Shown: positions 25,110-36,231, counted from the stretch's first letter. The stretch: DNA of 64,000 nucleotides from Rhizobiaceae bacterium MnEN-MB40S (GCA_024343425.1 BRLC01000010.1:98251-162250); one strand, 5' to 3'. Made by a program: numbers and translations. The notes: generated by a model from the letters alone, not told the origin.

Positions 25110-26486
25110 ATGTCGCAACAATCGCTGGAAGACAGGATCAGGGAATATGGCAACCCGGCCGCGATGATGCAGAACGCCCAGACGGGCCGTTACCAGTTTC
25201 CGATCGCGCCGGAATTTACAACCTGGATGGAGGAGCAGCGCGCCTGGCGGGAAGCAGCGGCGCTGATGGATCAGTCTTTCCACATGACGGATCTTTACGT
25301 CCAGGGACCGGACACGATCCGGCTTCTGTCCGATCTCGGCGTCAACAGTTTCGCAGGTTTCGGTCGCAACAAGGCCAAGCAACTGGTCTGCTGCAATCAT
25401 GAGGGTTACGTGATCGGAGACGCGATCGTCTTCGGCCTCGAAGACGACGCGGTCAACATTGTCGGGCGTCCGGTGCTGCCCAACTGGGTTCAGTATCATG
25501 CAGAAACGGGCGGCTACGACGTCACGGTCGAACGCGACATCCGGACACTGGAAAACCCCGACAAGCCCCGCAAGACATACCGCTACGAAGTGCAGGGACC
25601 GAATGCGCTGAAGCTGCTGGAGACGGTGAACGAAGGCGGACCGCTGACCACGAAATTCTTCAATATGGGTGAAATCACCATAGCCGGATGCAAGGCCCGC
25701 ACCCTGTCGCACGGCATGGGCGGCGCACAGGGTCTGGAACTCTGGGGTCCATTTGAGGATGGCGCAGCCGTCAAGGCTGCGATCCTGAAAGCCGGAGAGG
25801 CGTTCGGGCTGCGGCAGGTCGGTTCACGCGCCTATTCCACGGCCGCAGCAGAATCGGGCTGGATCCCCTCCCCGCTGCCGGCGATCTTTTCCGGCAAGGG
25901 CATGCAAGCCTATCGCGAATGGCTGCCGGCAAACGGGTTCGAAGGCGTCTCCTCGCTCGGCGGCAGCCTGATGTCGGACACTATCGAAGATTATTATCTG
26001 ACGCCCTGGGATCTCGACTACGGCCGCGTCGTCAAGTTCAACCACGATTTCATCGGCCGCGAGGCGCTGGAAAAGATGGCGGATGGCCCCCACCGTCGCA
26101 AGATGACGCTGGTCTGGAACCGGGAGCACGTACTGTCGGTATTCGCCGGCATGATGGATGACGAGGCTCTTCCCGCCAAGCTCATGGAAATGCCGGCCGC
26201 CCATTACGCAACGCATCCCTATGATCGCGTGCAGGACGGCGGAAAAGATGTCGGCGTCTCGATCAGTCCGGTGTTTTCGGCCAACGAACGCGCCTGGATA
26301 TCGCTCGCGATCCTGGACGAGGCGGTCGCGCGACCGGGCGCAGAAGTCAGTGTCTTATGGGGCGAACCGGACGGCGGCAGCGCCAAGCCGAATGTCGAGC
26401 CGCACCGACAGACACCTGTGCGCGCAACCGTGCAGCCATGGCCAATTCACGAAGCAAGCCGTAAGTTCTACAGGAACCAGTCATAA
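25110..26486 (+). CDS. Second LigM-type THF-dependent demethylase (GcvT fold), divergent paralog
   Basis: This 458-residue protein is clearly homologous to the LigM-type protein at 20716 (IAPEFTTWMEEQRAWR, LSHGMGGAQGLELWGPF, AESGWIPSPLPAIFSGK) but more divergent. The positions equal to LigM H60, R122 and Y247 are kept (SFHM, VGRP, SRAY). The position equal to Y31 is phenylalanine (RYQFP in place of YVYP), and one histidine of the HHM motif is phenylalanine. It probably demethylates a different, but co-imported, methyl ether or a product of the first enzyme. GAGGAG precedes ATG 25110. The gene follows dctM by 20 bp and precedes metF. Confidence 0.8.
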   Translation: MSQQSLEDRIREYGNPAAMMQNAQTGRYQFPIAPEFTTWMEEQRAWREAAALMDQSFHMTDLYVQGPDTIRLLSDLGVNSFAGFGRNKAKQLVCCNHEGYVIGDAIVFGLEDDAVNIVGRPVLPNWVQYHAETGGYDVTVERDIRTLENPDKPRKTYRYEVQGPNALKLLETVNEGGPLTTKFFNMGEITIAGCKARTLSHGMGGAQGLELWGPFEDGAAVKAAILKAGEAFGLRQVGSRAYSTAAAESGWIPSPLPAIFSGKGMQAYREWLPANGFEGVSSLGGSLMSDTIEDYYLTPWDLDYGRVVKFNHDFIGREALEKMADGPHRRKMTLVWNREHVLSVFAGMMDDEALPAKLMEMPAAHYATHPYDRVQDGGKDVGVSISPVFSANERAWISLAILDEAVARPGAEVSVLWGEPDGGSAKPNVEPHRQTPVRATVQPWPIHEASRKFYRNQS

Positions 26487-26527
26487 ACCGTCGCGCCCGA
26501 CGGCCGCGGATGAAAGGAAAAGTCGAT

Positions 26528-27415
26528 ATGACCATGCCCAGCGCAGGAAAGAAAATAGAGGCGTCTATCGAGGTGTCTCCAAGACAGGCTGTCGAATCAG
26601 CTGATCTGCCGGGGCTCTTTCCAGCGGGCGTTCGGGTGTACATTACGGATGTCGGATCAGATCCGACCGAAACACTGGTCGCCGCCGCGCGCCGCGTGCA
26701 TGATCTCGGCTATACTCCGGTTCCGCATTTCGCCTCGCGCCGCCTCACAACCCGGCAGGCGCTGGAAGACCGCATCAAGGCGATGGCCGAGACGGCCGGC
26801 GTGCGGGACGTTCTGGTGATTGGCGGGGGACTTGAAAAACCGGCCGGCGAATTCTCTTCGAGCATGGAAGTTCTGGAGACCGGTTTCTTCGACAAATATG
26901 GCGTCACCCATATTGGCGTTGCGGGCCATCCGGAAGGAAGCCCGGACTTCTCGGAAGAAGTGGCGCTGGAAGCGCTGCGCCTGAAAAAATCCTTTGGCGA
27001 GCGAACCGACGCCAAAATCCGCGTTGTCACGCAGTTCGGATTCGACGGCGACAAGTTTATCAAATGGGCGGACAGCCTGAAGCGTCACGGCGTCGATCTG
27101 CCGGTCCATCTCGGCGTCGCCGGCCCCGCCAAGATCACAACTCTCATCAAATATGCGGCGATGTGCGGCGTTGGCAATTCGCTGACATTCTTCAAGCGCA
27201 ACACGCGATCACTCACCATGCTCGCCACCAGCCACTCGCCGGAAGACGTGGTTGCGCCGATCGAAAACCATGTTCTGTCACGACCCGAAACCGCCATCCG
27301 GCAGATTCACGTCTTTCCCTTCGGCGGCATCAAGAAAGCGTCTGAGTGGCTCGTGGATCGCGGAACTTGGCGGCTGTCTCCGCACAAGGTCAGGAACGAG
27401 ACGGCTGAAATCTGA
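26528..27415 (+). CDS. metF: 5,10-methylenetetrahydrofolate reductase
   Basis: This 295-residue protein has the MetF TIM-barrel pattern: IEASIEVSP at the start, VYITDVGSDPTETL, PHFASRRL, VLVIGGG, VAGHPEGSP, and TQFGFDGDKFIKWADSL. MetF interconverts methyl-THF and methylene-THF with FAD. In a LigM-type operon it oxidises the methyl-THF made by the demethylases and so regenerates THF, as with ligM-metF in Sphingobium. Start ATG 26528 has AAAGGAAAAG before it; an upstream ATG at 26510 lies before that site. The gene is 41 bp after the second demethylase. No formate-THF ligase gene is adjacent. Confidence 0.82.
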   Translation: MTMPSAGKKIEASIEVSPRQAVESADLPGLFPAGVRVYITDVGSDPTETLVAAARRVHDLGYTPVPHFASRRLTTRQALEDRIKAMAETAGVRDVLVIGGGLEKPAGEFSSSMEVLETGFFDKYGVTHIGVAGHPEGSPDFSEEVALEALRLKKSFGERTDAKIRVVTQFGFDGDKFIKWADSLKRHGVDLPVHLGVAGPAKITTLIKYAAMCGVGNSLTFFKRNTRSLTMLATSHSPEDVVAPIENHVLSRPETAIRQIHVFPFGGIKKASEWLVDRGTWRLSPHKVRNETAEI

Positions 27416-27514
27416 TCGAGTTGCGCCGGGCCCGGGCAATCGAGTTATCGCCCGCCACGCGGAGGCGTGACGGATCGTTTGCGATGCGAGGGTGAACCCG
27501 CAGTATACCCTTCG

Positions 27515-28144
27515 TCAGTTAGAAATTCCGACGGCCCGATTGACATAGGACGTATCCTTCAACTGCCGTTTCAGGAATTCCGCAACATCGCTGCGGGATA
27601 TCGTCAGGGCGAGGTTGCGTTCGCCGGCTCCGAATCCTTCCCTGTATTTTCCGGTGGACGGATCGTCCGTAAAGGCGCTCGGCCGCACGATCGTCCAGTC
27701 TAGGCCGCTGGCCCGGACCAGTTGCTCCTGCAGTTCGTGATCCCGAAACACCGGGCGCAGGATCAAACCGAACATGATGCGTTTCCAGAAGAAGTTGAGA
27801 TTGTCCCAGCTTTCATGCGCGCCAAGCGTCGACTGGCAGATCAGCCTCCGCACCCCGCGCCGCTGCATCGCCTGGATGACGTTCAGCGTGCCTTGCGACC
27901 GGACAGCCCCCTTGCGCGACATGCCCGACCCAAGGGTGACGACCACAGCATCGTGACCGCTGACTGCGTTCGCCACAGCCTCCGGATCCATGACGTCTCC
28001 TGCAACACGCGTAAGGTTCGGATTTGAATTCTTCAGCTTTTCGGGATGACGCGCAAAAGCAGTCACCTCGCACCCTCCGGCAAGCATTTTATCGACTGCG
28101 AGGCGGCCAATGGTTCCGGACGCTCCGAATATGATGACTTTCAT
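27515..28144 (-). CDS. NAD(P)H-binding SDR-like protein (NmrA/atypical SDR)
   Basis: This 209-residue protein begins MKVIIFGASGTIGRL, a glycine-rich Rossmann dinucleotide motif (GxSGxxG), and has no catalytic YxxxK, like NAD(P)-binding atypical SDRs of the NmrA/YwnB type. Further family motifs are VTAFARHP, GDVMDPEAV, and DWTIVRPSAF near residue 165. Function is unknown; many act as redox sensors or quinone reductases. Start ATG 28144 has AGGAGATCGTT in front. It is divergent from a TetR gene and three palindromic sites separate them. Confidence 0.78.
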   Translation of the reverse strand: MKVIIFGASGTIGRLAVDKMLAGGCEVTAFARHPEKLKNSNPNLTRVAGDVMDPEAVANAVSGHDAVVVTLGSGMSRKGAVRSQGTLNVIQAMQRRGVRRLICQSTLGAHESWDNLNFFWKRIMFGLILRPVFRDHELQEQLVRASGLDWTIVRPSAFTDDPSTGKYREGFGAGERNLALTISRSDVAEFLKRQLKDTSYVNRAVGISN

Positions 28145-28158
28145 AACGATCTCCTGAC

Positions 28159-28215
28159 TTGACACCATGTAAAGTTGACATGGTGTCAATTAGTGATAAA
28201 TTTACACCATGTCAA
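28159..28215. promoter_or_regulatory. Triple TetR operator (TTGACA-N3-TGTCAA)
   Basis: Three copies of a 15-bp palindrome are seen: TTGACACCATGTAAA (28159-28173, one mismatch), TTGACATGGTGTCAA (28175-28189, perfect) and TTTACACCATGTCAA (28201-28215, one mismatch). The third contains the tetR start codon. Together they cover the whole divergent promoter region. Confidence 0.75.
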
Positions 28216-28799
28216 GAAATAAACCCGATACTCGCACAAAAATTCTCGAATCCACCTGGCGACTGCTCGAAAGCACGACCGGCGATGACGTGCGCATGTC
28301 CGACATTGCGAAAGAGGCCGGCGTCAGCCGACAGGCGCTCTACCTGCATTTTCCGAACAGGGTCGATCTGTTGATCGCGACGACCCGCTACCTGGACGAG
28401 GTCAAGAATATTGATGCGCGCCTGGCCGCAAGCCGTTCGGCGACGACAGGGCTGGCGCGGCTGGACGCCTTCATCGAGGCCTGGGGCAATCATATTCCCG
28501 AGATTTTCGGGGTGGCAGCAGCCTTGCTGGCGATGCAGGACAAGGATCCGGCGGCGAAAGAGGCCTGGAGCGACCGCATGCAGGCCGTGCGCGAGGGGTG
28601 CGAGGCAGCCGTTAAGGCGCTCGACCAGGACGGCCGACTGAGACCTGAACTCGACGCTGACAAGGCGACCGACCTCTTATGGACCCTGCTGATGGTTCAT
28701 AACTGGCGACAGCTCACCGTCGCCTGCGGCTGGACGCAGGAGGCCTATGTGGACGCCATGAAGACGCTGGCGCGCCGAATGCTGGTTTGTGAAACCTGA
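28209..28799 (+). CDS. TetR-family transcriptional regulator
   Basis: This 196-residue TetR protein has its helix-turn-helix at about residues 27-50 (RMSDIAKEAGVSRQALYLHFPNR). The C-terminal domain is helical. No ribosome site lies before ATG 28209, and a weak -10-like TAAATT (28197-28202) would place the transcript start at or very near the ATG, so a leaderless mRNA is plausible. It is divergent from the SDR-like gene and surrounded by three operators, one over its own start codon. It should therefore repress both genes. Confidence 0.87.
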   Translation: MSRNKPDTRTKILESTWRLLESTTGDDVRMSDIAKEAGVSRQALYLHFPNRVDLLIATTRYLDEVKNIDARLAASRSATTGLARLDAFIEAWGNHIPEIFGVAAALLAMQDKDPAAKEAWSDRMQAVREGCEAAVKALDQDGRLRPELDADKATDLLWTLLMVHNWRQLTVACGWTQEAYVDAMKTLARRMLVCET

Positions 28800-28800
28800 C

Positions 28801-30753
<1,953 letters not shown>

Positions 30754-30979
30754 CTACCCCTCCGACGATGAAAACGGACTGTTACGAAAGTGTTGCTTAC
30801 TCCAGCGATGGGCCGGAGATCAATTTGCTGCAGCCATATTTTCACGCCAAAGCCGGTCGATATGTCCAAATATCTCCGGCAACGGGCGTCGCGGATTCGG
30901 ATCGCAAAACCGCCACATGAGTGATTATTCAGTGTTTGCAATTCCTTGCGGCAGGCTTTACCCCTGATTTCATTGATGA

Positions 30980-32866
30980 ATGGAGGGTCTCTTCAAGTTG
31001 GAGGAAACCGGTTCACGTCGTACTGGTTGGATTCGCTGGATCGTCGCGGCAATTATCATTGCGGTGATCGTGGCGGTCGTCAGCGGCATCGCGCTGCCGT
31101 ACGCCATCTCGACGGATCTCGTAAAGGACAGGCTGGAAAGAGAGATTTCCGAATGGACCGGCCATCAGGTCGAACTCATCGACAGGCCGGAGATCGGTTT
31201 CTGGCCCGTTCCCCATATCGACCTGAACCGGGTCAGCATCACATCGCAACTGACGAATGACGCAGAGCCGATTCTCTACGCCGACGAGATAAAGGCGGAT
31301 TTCAGCATCCTTTCGGCTCTGACCGGCGATCCGAGCTTCTCGAACTTCATCATGGTGCGGCCGATCATGCGGGTCGAGCGACTGCCCGACGGGCGAACGC
31401 CGTGGTACAGCAGCTCCGGGCGCATATCGGAAGCCGTCGCCGCGACGATCGCCAAAAGCGAGGCGGCGAACGGCGAAGACGCTGCAAAGGCCATGCCCGT
31501 TCCCGACTACCGGCTCGGCGACGTCACGATCCAGGACGGAACCCTGTCCTGGACAAACAGTCCGGCTGGCGTCGAGGAACGTGTAACGGCCATCAACGGA
31601 ACGATCAGCTGGCCGCGGCTCAACAGCCAGGTGCGCGGCAGTGTCAAGGGCATCATCCGCGGCGAGGCGATTGCCTTGACCGTCGTGTCCGACAAGCCGC
31701 TGGCGCTGCTTGCGCGGCAGACGGCGCCGATCAATCTTCAGATGGTTTCAACGCCTTTGACCTTTTCATTTGACGGTTCGGCCAACCTTTCGGACAAACC
31801 GTTTTTCGGCGGCAAGCTCAACATGCAGAGCACGTCGATGCGGCTGCTGCTGGAATGGGCCGGCACGAAGATCAAACCCGGAGAGGCGCTGGGCGCTGTT
31901 TCTCTGGACGCGGAAGTTCAGATACAGCGCGGCCGCTCCATCCTCGACAAGCTGATACTGGAACTGGAAGGCAATCGCGGCATCGGCGTGCTGGATATCG
32001 AATATTCCGACGAACAGAAACCCGGCGTCTCTGGCACACTGGCCTTCAGCACACTCGACATCATGTCTTTCCTGCGCGCCTTCACGCCGCTGCCGCAATC
32101 CGGCGACGACATTTCAAGCACAATCGACACGTCGTTCCTTCACCAGCTTTCCCTCGATCTGCGCCTTTCGGCCCAGTCCGCCACCCTTGGACCGCTCAAT
32201 CTGACCAATGTCGCCGCCGCCGGACGCATCGCCGACGGCCGCGCCACATTCGACGTCGGCGATGCGACGGCCTATGGCGGCCGCCTGCTTGGCCGCATCA
32301 TGCTCGCGGAAAAAGGCATCGAAGGCGGCGGCGGAATCAAGTTTTCCGGCCGCGACATCAACCTCGAACAGGCGCTCAACGCCTTGAACTATGGCGGCCC
32401 CATTTTGCAGGGGCAGGCTTCGTTCGACATCAACCTCGCCTCCCGCTATCCCGCCTGGGCGACGGCCGCCACCGATCTTGACGGCAAATTCAAGCTTTCG
32501 ATCGTCAACGGCGCCATTCCCGCGTTCAATCTCGCAGAATTCAAGAAGCGCGCCACCAGCGAGCAGTTTTTCGACATCAGCACGGTGGCTGACGGATCGC
32601 TGGCCTTTCAAACGGCCGAGATCGATGTTGATCTTTCCAACGGGCAGGCTCTCGTAAAAATCGGCGAGATCGTCTCCGCCAACGCCACGCTCGAACTGAC
32701 CGGCGTTATTCCCTATGCGCGCGGCGGCCTGGCGCTGGTCGGCACGCTAACGGAAGGCCCGCCCGCTACAGAGACCACCGAAGCAGGCGACCCACCGCCC
32801 GAAACCCGTTTCTTCGTTGGCGGATCCTGGCCACGACCGGTGATCTCTCCGATCTTTCTGCCCTAG
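30980..32866 (+). CDS. AsmA-family membrane-anchored protein
   Basis: This 628-residue protein has one N-terminal membrane helix (about residues 18-42, IRWIVAAIIIAVIVAVVSGIAL) and then a long beta-rich region. It carries AsmA features: EREISEWTGHQVELIDRPEIGFWPVPHIDLNRV early on, and ARYPAWATAATDLDGKFKLSIVNGAI-like sequence in the C-terminal AsmA_2 region, here near residue 490. AsmA-like proteins are thought to bridge inner and outer membranes and move lipids. The ATG at 30980 lacks a clear ribosome site. It ends 12 bp from the convergent scfR-type gene. Confidence 0.82.
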   Translation: MEGLFKLEETGSRRTGWIRWIVAAIIIAVIVAVVSGIALPYAISTDLVKDRLEREISEWTGHQVELIDRPEIGFWPVPHIDLNRVSITSQLTNDAEPILYADEIKADFSILSALTGDPSFSNFIMVRPIMRVERLPDGRTPWYSSSGRISEAVAATIAKSEAANGEDAAKAMPVPDYRLGDVTIQDGTLSWTNSPAGVEERVTAINGTISWPRLNSQVRGSVKGIIRGEAIALTVVSDKPLALLARQTAPINLQMVSTPLTFSFDGSANLSDKPFFGGKLNMQSTSMRLLLEWAGTKIKPGEALGAVSLDAEVQIQRGRSILDKLILELEGNRGIGVLDIEYSDEQKPGVSGTLAFSTLDIMSFLRAFTPLPQSGDDISSTIDTSFLHQLSLDLRLSAQSATLGPLNLTNVAAAGRIADGRATFDVGDATAYGGRLLGRIMLAEKGIEGGGGIKFSGRDINLEQALNALNYGGPILQGQASFDINLASRYPAWATAATDLDGKFKLSIVNGAIPAFNLAEFKKRATSEQFFDISTVADGSLAFQTAEIDVDLSNGQALVKIGEIVSANATLELTGVIPYARGGLALVGTLTEGPPATETTEAGDPPPETRFFVGGSWPRPVISPIFLP

Positions 32867-32878
32867 CGCCGCCATACC

Positions 32879-34300
32879 TTACTGATAATCGAAGGCGCTG
32901 AGCCCTGTGACCATCTCGTCCAGCCCCGAAGGGCGCGTGAGCGGCGGCTCGGCGCGCGCAGGACAGGCCTGGCGTTCACACAGCCTGCATGACGGGCCGA
33001 TCGGCATCGGAGGCAGGCCGGGAGCGGACGCCGCCGCGCCGTAGACGACGTCGTCCTTGAACCCGATATCGCAGCCGATCATCAATGCGGTTCGGCGCAC
33101 GCGCTCGTTGAATGCGCCCCGCGGACCTTCCAGCGTCCTCGAAACGGTCAAGAACTCCGCGCCGTCCGGCATCTCGACGGCCTCAACGAAGACCTGGCCC
33201 GGCTGGCTGAAGGCAGCGTGGATATTGAGCTTCGGACATGCGCCGCCGAATCGGGAATGTGGAAACCCGCGCGCGCCGGCGCGCCGGAACCGGTTTCCGG
33301 CATTGTCTATCTCCAGCATGAAAAACGGAATGGCTGCGGCGCCCGGGCGCTGCAGCATCGTCAGGCGGTTGGCCGCCTGCTCCCAGGAGACACGGAAGCG
33401 CGAACTCAACACATCGATGTCGTAGCGCGCGCGAGCGGCCGCCGACTGGAACGCATTGTAGGGCATCAGCAGGGCATGCGCCGCATAACGCGCGATCTCG
33501 AAGCGACCGAGGCGACGCGCCTCGTCCGTGGCGAATCCGAAATCGTCGAGTTCCTTCTGGACGATTTCCCGCAGGGCAAGCTGGCTTGCTTCGACTGCCA
33601 TTTCGCGAAGCTGGTCCGAGTAAGACAGCCGCTCCGACAGGAAAAGCCGCATGGAATGCCGGTCGAACCGCCTTCGCCAGTTGGGCATGGTATGGACAGG
33701 CAGAAGCCGGACGACAATGCCGTGTTCGCGCTTCAGCCATTCTTTCAGCGACGACCCCGGATCGTCGCCGGAAATATTGTCGGCCGCAAAGGCCTCCGCC
33801 GCGACTTCGACTTTTTCAAAATAGTTGGGTCGTCCCTCGAATGCTTCGCGCACCTCGTCCACAGGCAGCCTGGCGCTTGAAACGGAGGTGGAGCGCCCCT
33901 CGCTCGCCAAGAGATCCGACAGGTCGGAAAGCCGCGACTGCGATTCCTTGTAGGCCCGATAGAGCTTGATGAACCCCGACGCCGCGTTGGGCGCGGCGTC
34001 TGCGACCTCGATCAGTTCCTGGTCGCCCGGCAGTTCATCGGCGAGCATGGGATCGGTAAAGACCTCCTTCAGCGCCGTGACGGTCACCGTTGCTTCGCCC
34101 TGCAGCTCTTCCAGATCGAGCTTGTAGACGGAAGACAATTTGATCAGCAATTGAACTGTCAGCGGCCGCTGATTGCGTTCAATCAGGTTGAGGTAGGACG
34201 GGGAAATTCCGAGTTCCTCGGCCATGGCCGTCTGGGTAAGGCCGAGTTCGTTGCGCACGCGACGCAGCCGTGGACCAGCGAATATCTTCTGTTCTGCCAA
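32879..34300 (-). CDS. ScfR/RamB-type XRE regulator of isocitrate lyase (short-chain fatty acid regulator)
   Basis: This 473-residue regulator has an N-terminal Cro/C1 helix-turn-helix (about residues 10-64, TQTAMAEELGISPSYLNLIERNQRP), a middle ImmA/IrrE-like region (about 160-300) and a C-terminal DUF2083-type domain. It ends with a CRLCERQACPARA cysteine motif typical of RamB/ScfR proteins. In actinobacteria and rhizobia such proteins control glyoxylate-cycle genes in response to acyl-CoAs. It is divergent from aceA with a 228-bp spacer, so it is the probable regulator of aceA. Confidence 0.88.
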   Translation of the reverse strand: MAEQKIFAGPRLRRVRNELGLTQTAMAEELGISPSYLNLIERNQRPLTVQLLIKLSSVYKLDLEELQGEATVTVTALKEVFTDPMLADELPGDQELIEVADAAPNAASGFIKLYRAYKESQSRLSDLSDLLASEGRSTSVSSARLPVDEVREAFEGRPNYFEKVEVAAEAFAADNISGDDPGSSLKEWLKREHGIVVRLLPVHTMPNWRRRFDRHSMRLFLSERLSYSDQLREMAVEASQLALREIVQKELDDFGFATDEARRLGRFEIARYAAHALLMPYNAFQSAAARARYDIDVLSSRFRVSWEQAANRLTMLQRPGAAAIPFFMLEIDNAGNRFRRAGARGFPHSRFGGACPKLNIHAAFSQPGQVFVEAVEMPDGAEFLTVSRTLEGPRGAFNERVRRTALMIGCDIGFKDDVVYGAAASAPGLPPMPIGPSCRLCERQACPARAEPPLTRPSGLDEMVTGLSAFDYQ

Positions 34301-34309
34301 TTTTACACC

Positions 34310-34372
34310 TTTTTACAAGACTTGACAGTTTTGACACCCATTGTCGCTATTACTATTTTTACAAATTTACAA
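34310..34372. promoter_or_regulatory. Repeated TTTTTACAA boxes between scfR-type gene and aceA
   Basis: TTTTTACAA occurs twice as a perfect direct repeat (34310-34318 and 34356-34364), followed by TTTACAA (34366-34372). The first copy lies 10 bp before the regulator start and would allow autoregulation. These are candidate regulator sites; the spacer is much more AT-rich than its surroundings. Confidence 0.45.
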
Positions 34373-34528
34373 TCGCACTTTGTCAAAATTTCAACACTGT
34401 GACCCGATTATGACCCACGTTTCCGGGAATTTTCTGGCTTTTTGTGCGTTGCGATGTAAATGCAGTCACATCGAAATTGATCACTGGTCACTCCCGACCC
34501 GATGAGACAAAAAGCAGCGGAGCAAGCT

Positions 34529-35818
34529 ATGACTGATTTTTACAACTTGGTTCCTTCAGCGCCTGAAGGCCGTTTCGACGGCATCGAACGTCCGTACTCC
34601 GTCGCCGATGTGCAGCGGCTGCGCGGTTCGGTCCAGATCAAGTATTCCCTGGCCGAGATGGGCGCAAATCGCCTGTGGCAGCTCATTCATGACGAAGACT
34701 TCGTCAACGCGCTGGGCGCTCTCTCCGGCAATCAGGCCATGCAGATGGTCCGCGCCGGCCTGAAGGCCATCTATCTCTCCGGCTGGCAGGTCGCCGCCGA
34801 CGCCAACACCGCGTCCGCCATGTACCCCGACCAGTCGCTCTACCCGGCAAACGCCGGCCCGGAACTGGCCAAGCGCATCAACCGCACCCTGCAGCGGGCC
34901 GACCAGATCGAGACGTCTGAAGGCAACGGCCTATCGGTCGACACCTGGTTCGCACCGATCGTCGCAGACGCGGAAGCCGGCTTCGGCGGCCCGCTGAACA
35001 GCTTCGAACTGATGAAGGCCTACATTGAAGCAGGCGCCGCCGGCGTTCACTACGAAGACCAGCTCGCCTCGGAAAAGAAGTGCGGCCATCTCGGCGGCAA
35101 GGTTCTGATCCCGACAGCAGCCCACATTCGCAATCTCGACGCAGCCCGTCTGGCGGCCGACGTCATGGGAACGCCGACGCTGGTGATCGCCCGCACAGAC
35201 GCGGAAGCCGCGAAATTGCTGACATCGGATATCGACGAGCGCGACCAGCCCTTCGTGGACTACGACGCCGGCCGCACCGCGGAAGGCTTCTACACGGTCA
35301 AAAACGGCCTCGATTCCTGCATCGCGCGCGCCATCGCCTATGCCGAGCACGCCGACCTGATCTGGTGCGAGACTTCCAAGCCGGACCTGGAACAGGCGAA
35401 GCGCTTCGCCGAAGGCGTCCACAAAGTCCATCCGGGCAAGATGCTGGCCTATAACTGCTCGCCTTCGTTCAACTGGAAGAAAAACCTGGACGACGCGACC
35501 ATCGCCAAGTTCCAGCGCGAACTCGGCGCCATGGGCTACAAGTTCCAGTTCATCACGCTCGCCGGTTTCCACCAGCTCAACTACGGCATGTTCGAACTGG
35601 CGCGCGGCTACAAGGATCGTCAGATGGCCGCCTACTCGGAGCTGCAGGAAGCGGAATTCGCCGGCGAAGCCAATGGCTACACGGCGACCAAGCACCAGCG
35701 CGAAGTCGGCACCGGCTATTTCGACGCCGTCTCGATGGCCATCACCGGCGGACAGTCCTCGACCACAGCCATGGGCGAATCGACTGAAACCGCACAGTTC
35801 CGCCCGGCCGCCGAATAA
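34529..35818 (+). CDS. aceA: Isocitrate lyase
   Basis: This 429-residue enzyme splits isocitrate to glyoxylate and succinate in the glyoxylate shunt. The catalytic KKCGHLGGK motif has its cysteine at residue 185, and NCSPSFNW and the [19 protein letters not shown] region are conserved. Start ATG 34529 is preceded by AGCGGAGC and gives the standard alphaproteobacterial length; an ATG at 34502 adds nine residues. The divergent ScfR-type regulator and AT-rich boxes upstream suggest induction during growth on acetate, fatty acids or polyhydroxybutyrate. Malate synthase is not in the window. Confidence 0.96.
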   Translation: MTDFYNLVPSAPEGRFDGIERPYSVADVQRLRGSVQIKYSLAEMGANRLWQLIHDEDFVNALGALSGNQAMQMVRAGLKAIYLSGWQVAADANTASAMYPDQSLYPANAGPELAKRINRTLQRADQIETSEGNGLSVDTWFAPIVADAEAGFGGPLNSFELMKAYIEAGAAGVHYEDQLASEKKCGHLGGKVLIPTAAHIRNLDAARLAADVMGTPTLVIARTDAEAAKLLTSDIDERDQPFVDYDAGRTAEGFYTVKNGLDSCIARAIAYAEHADLIWCETSKPDLEQAKRFAEGVHKVHPGKMLAYNCSPSFNWKKNLDDATIAKFQRELGAMGYKFQFITLAGFHQLNYGMFELARGYKDRQMAAYSELQEAEFAGEANGYTATKHQREVGTGYFDAVSMAITGGQSSTTAMGESTETAQFRPAAE

Positions 35819-35901
35819 ATCCCCCGGAGGGCGCGGCAAGCGCCCTTCTTCACCCCGACGGAGCATCCGTCATCTGCATACGCCAGAAAAGGAGTACCGA
35901 A

Positions 35902-36138
35902 ATGGCACCGCAGACACGCGTCAAGGAACGGGCAGAAGAACAGTCTTCCGCCATGAGCGCAGATCAGCAGACCCTGATCCGCATGGTCGCCAACGACCTG
36001 CACAGGCTCAACCAGTCCGTGATGAAAGCCGTGGACGCCGGCGTGTCGGTCGAACTCGTCCGCTCCGCCCGGCATCATGGCGGCGACGGCAACTGGGGCG
36101 ACCTGCTTATTCCGGTGATCGTCACGCAGGGCAAATAA
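35902..36138 (+). CDS. Small conserved protein downstream of aceA
   Basis: This 78-residue protein starts 83 bp after aceA with an AAAGGAG ribosome site and ends before a strong terminator, so it is very likely in the aceA transcript. It is soluble, with a helical first half (LIRMVANDLHRLNQSVMKAVDAG) and a GDGNWGDLLIPVIV end. I do not recognise a defined domain. I recall similar small proteins next to isocitrate lyase in rhizobia, which would suggest an accessory role, but the function is unknown. Confidence 0.72.
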   Translation: MAPQTRVKERAEEQSSAMSADQQTLIRMVANDLHRLNQSVMKAVDAGVSVELVRSARHHGGDGNWGDLLIPVIVTQGK

Positions 36139-36174
36139 TCTGGGAGGGCAGCTTTCGCAATTCGCGAACTGCTG

Positions 36175-36231
36175 AAAAGGCCGCCGAAAGAGGGAAGCTA
36201 CTTGCACCCCCCCTCTCCTCGGCGGCCTTTT
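36175..36231 (+). terminator. Terminator of the aceA transcript
   Basis: AAAAGGCCGCCG (36175-36186) and CGGCGGCCTTTT (36220-36231) form a perfect 12-bp stem. The 33-nt loop can itself pair through AGAGGG and CCCTCT. The TTTT on the 3' side makes it a good intrinsic terminator, placed 36 bp after the small gene; it can also work on the other strand. Confidence 0.8.

Noticed and set aside
27456..27469. CACGC-GGAG-GCGTG hairpin after metF as terminator
   Set aside because: The stem is only 5 bp and has no T-tract; it is not strong enough to call.
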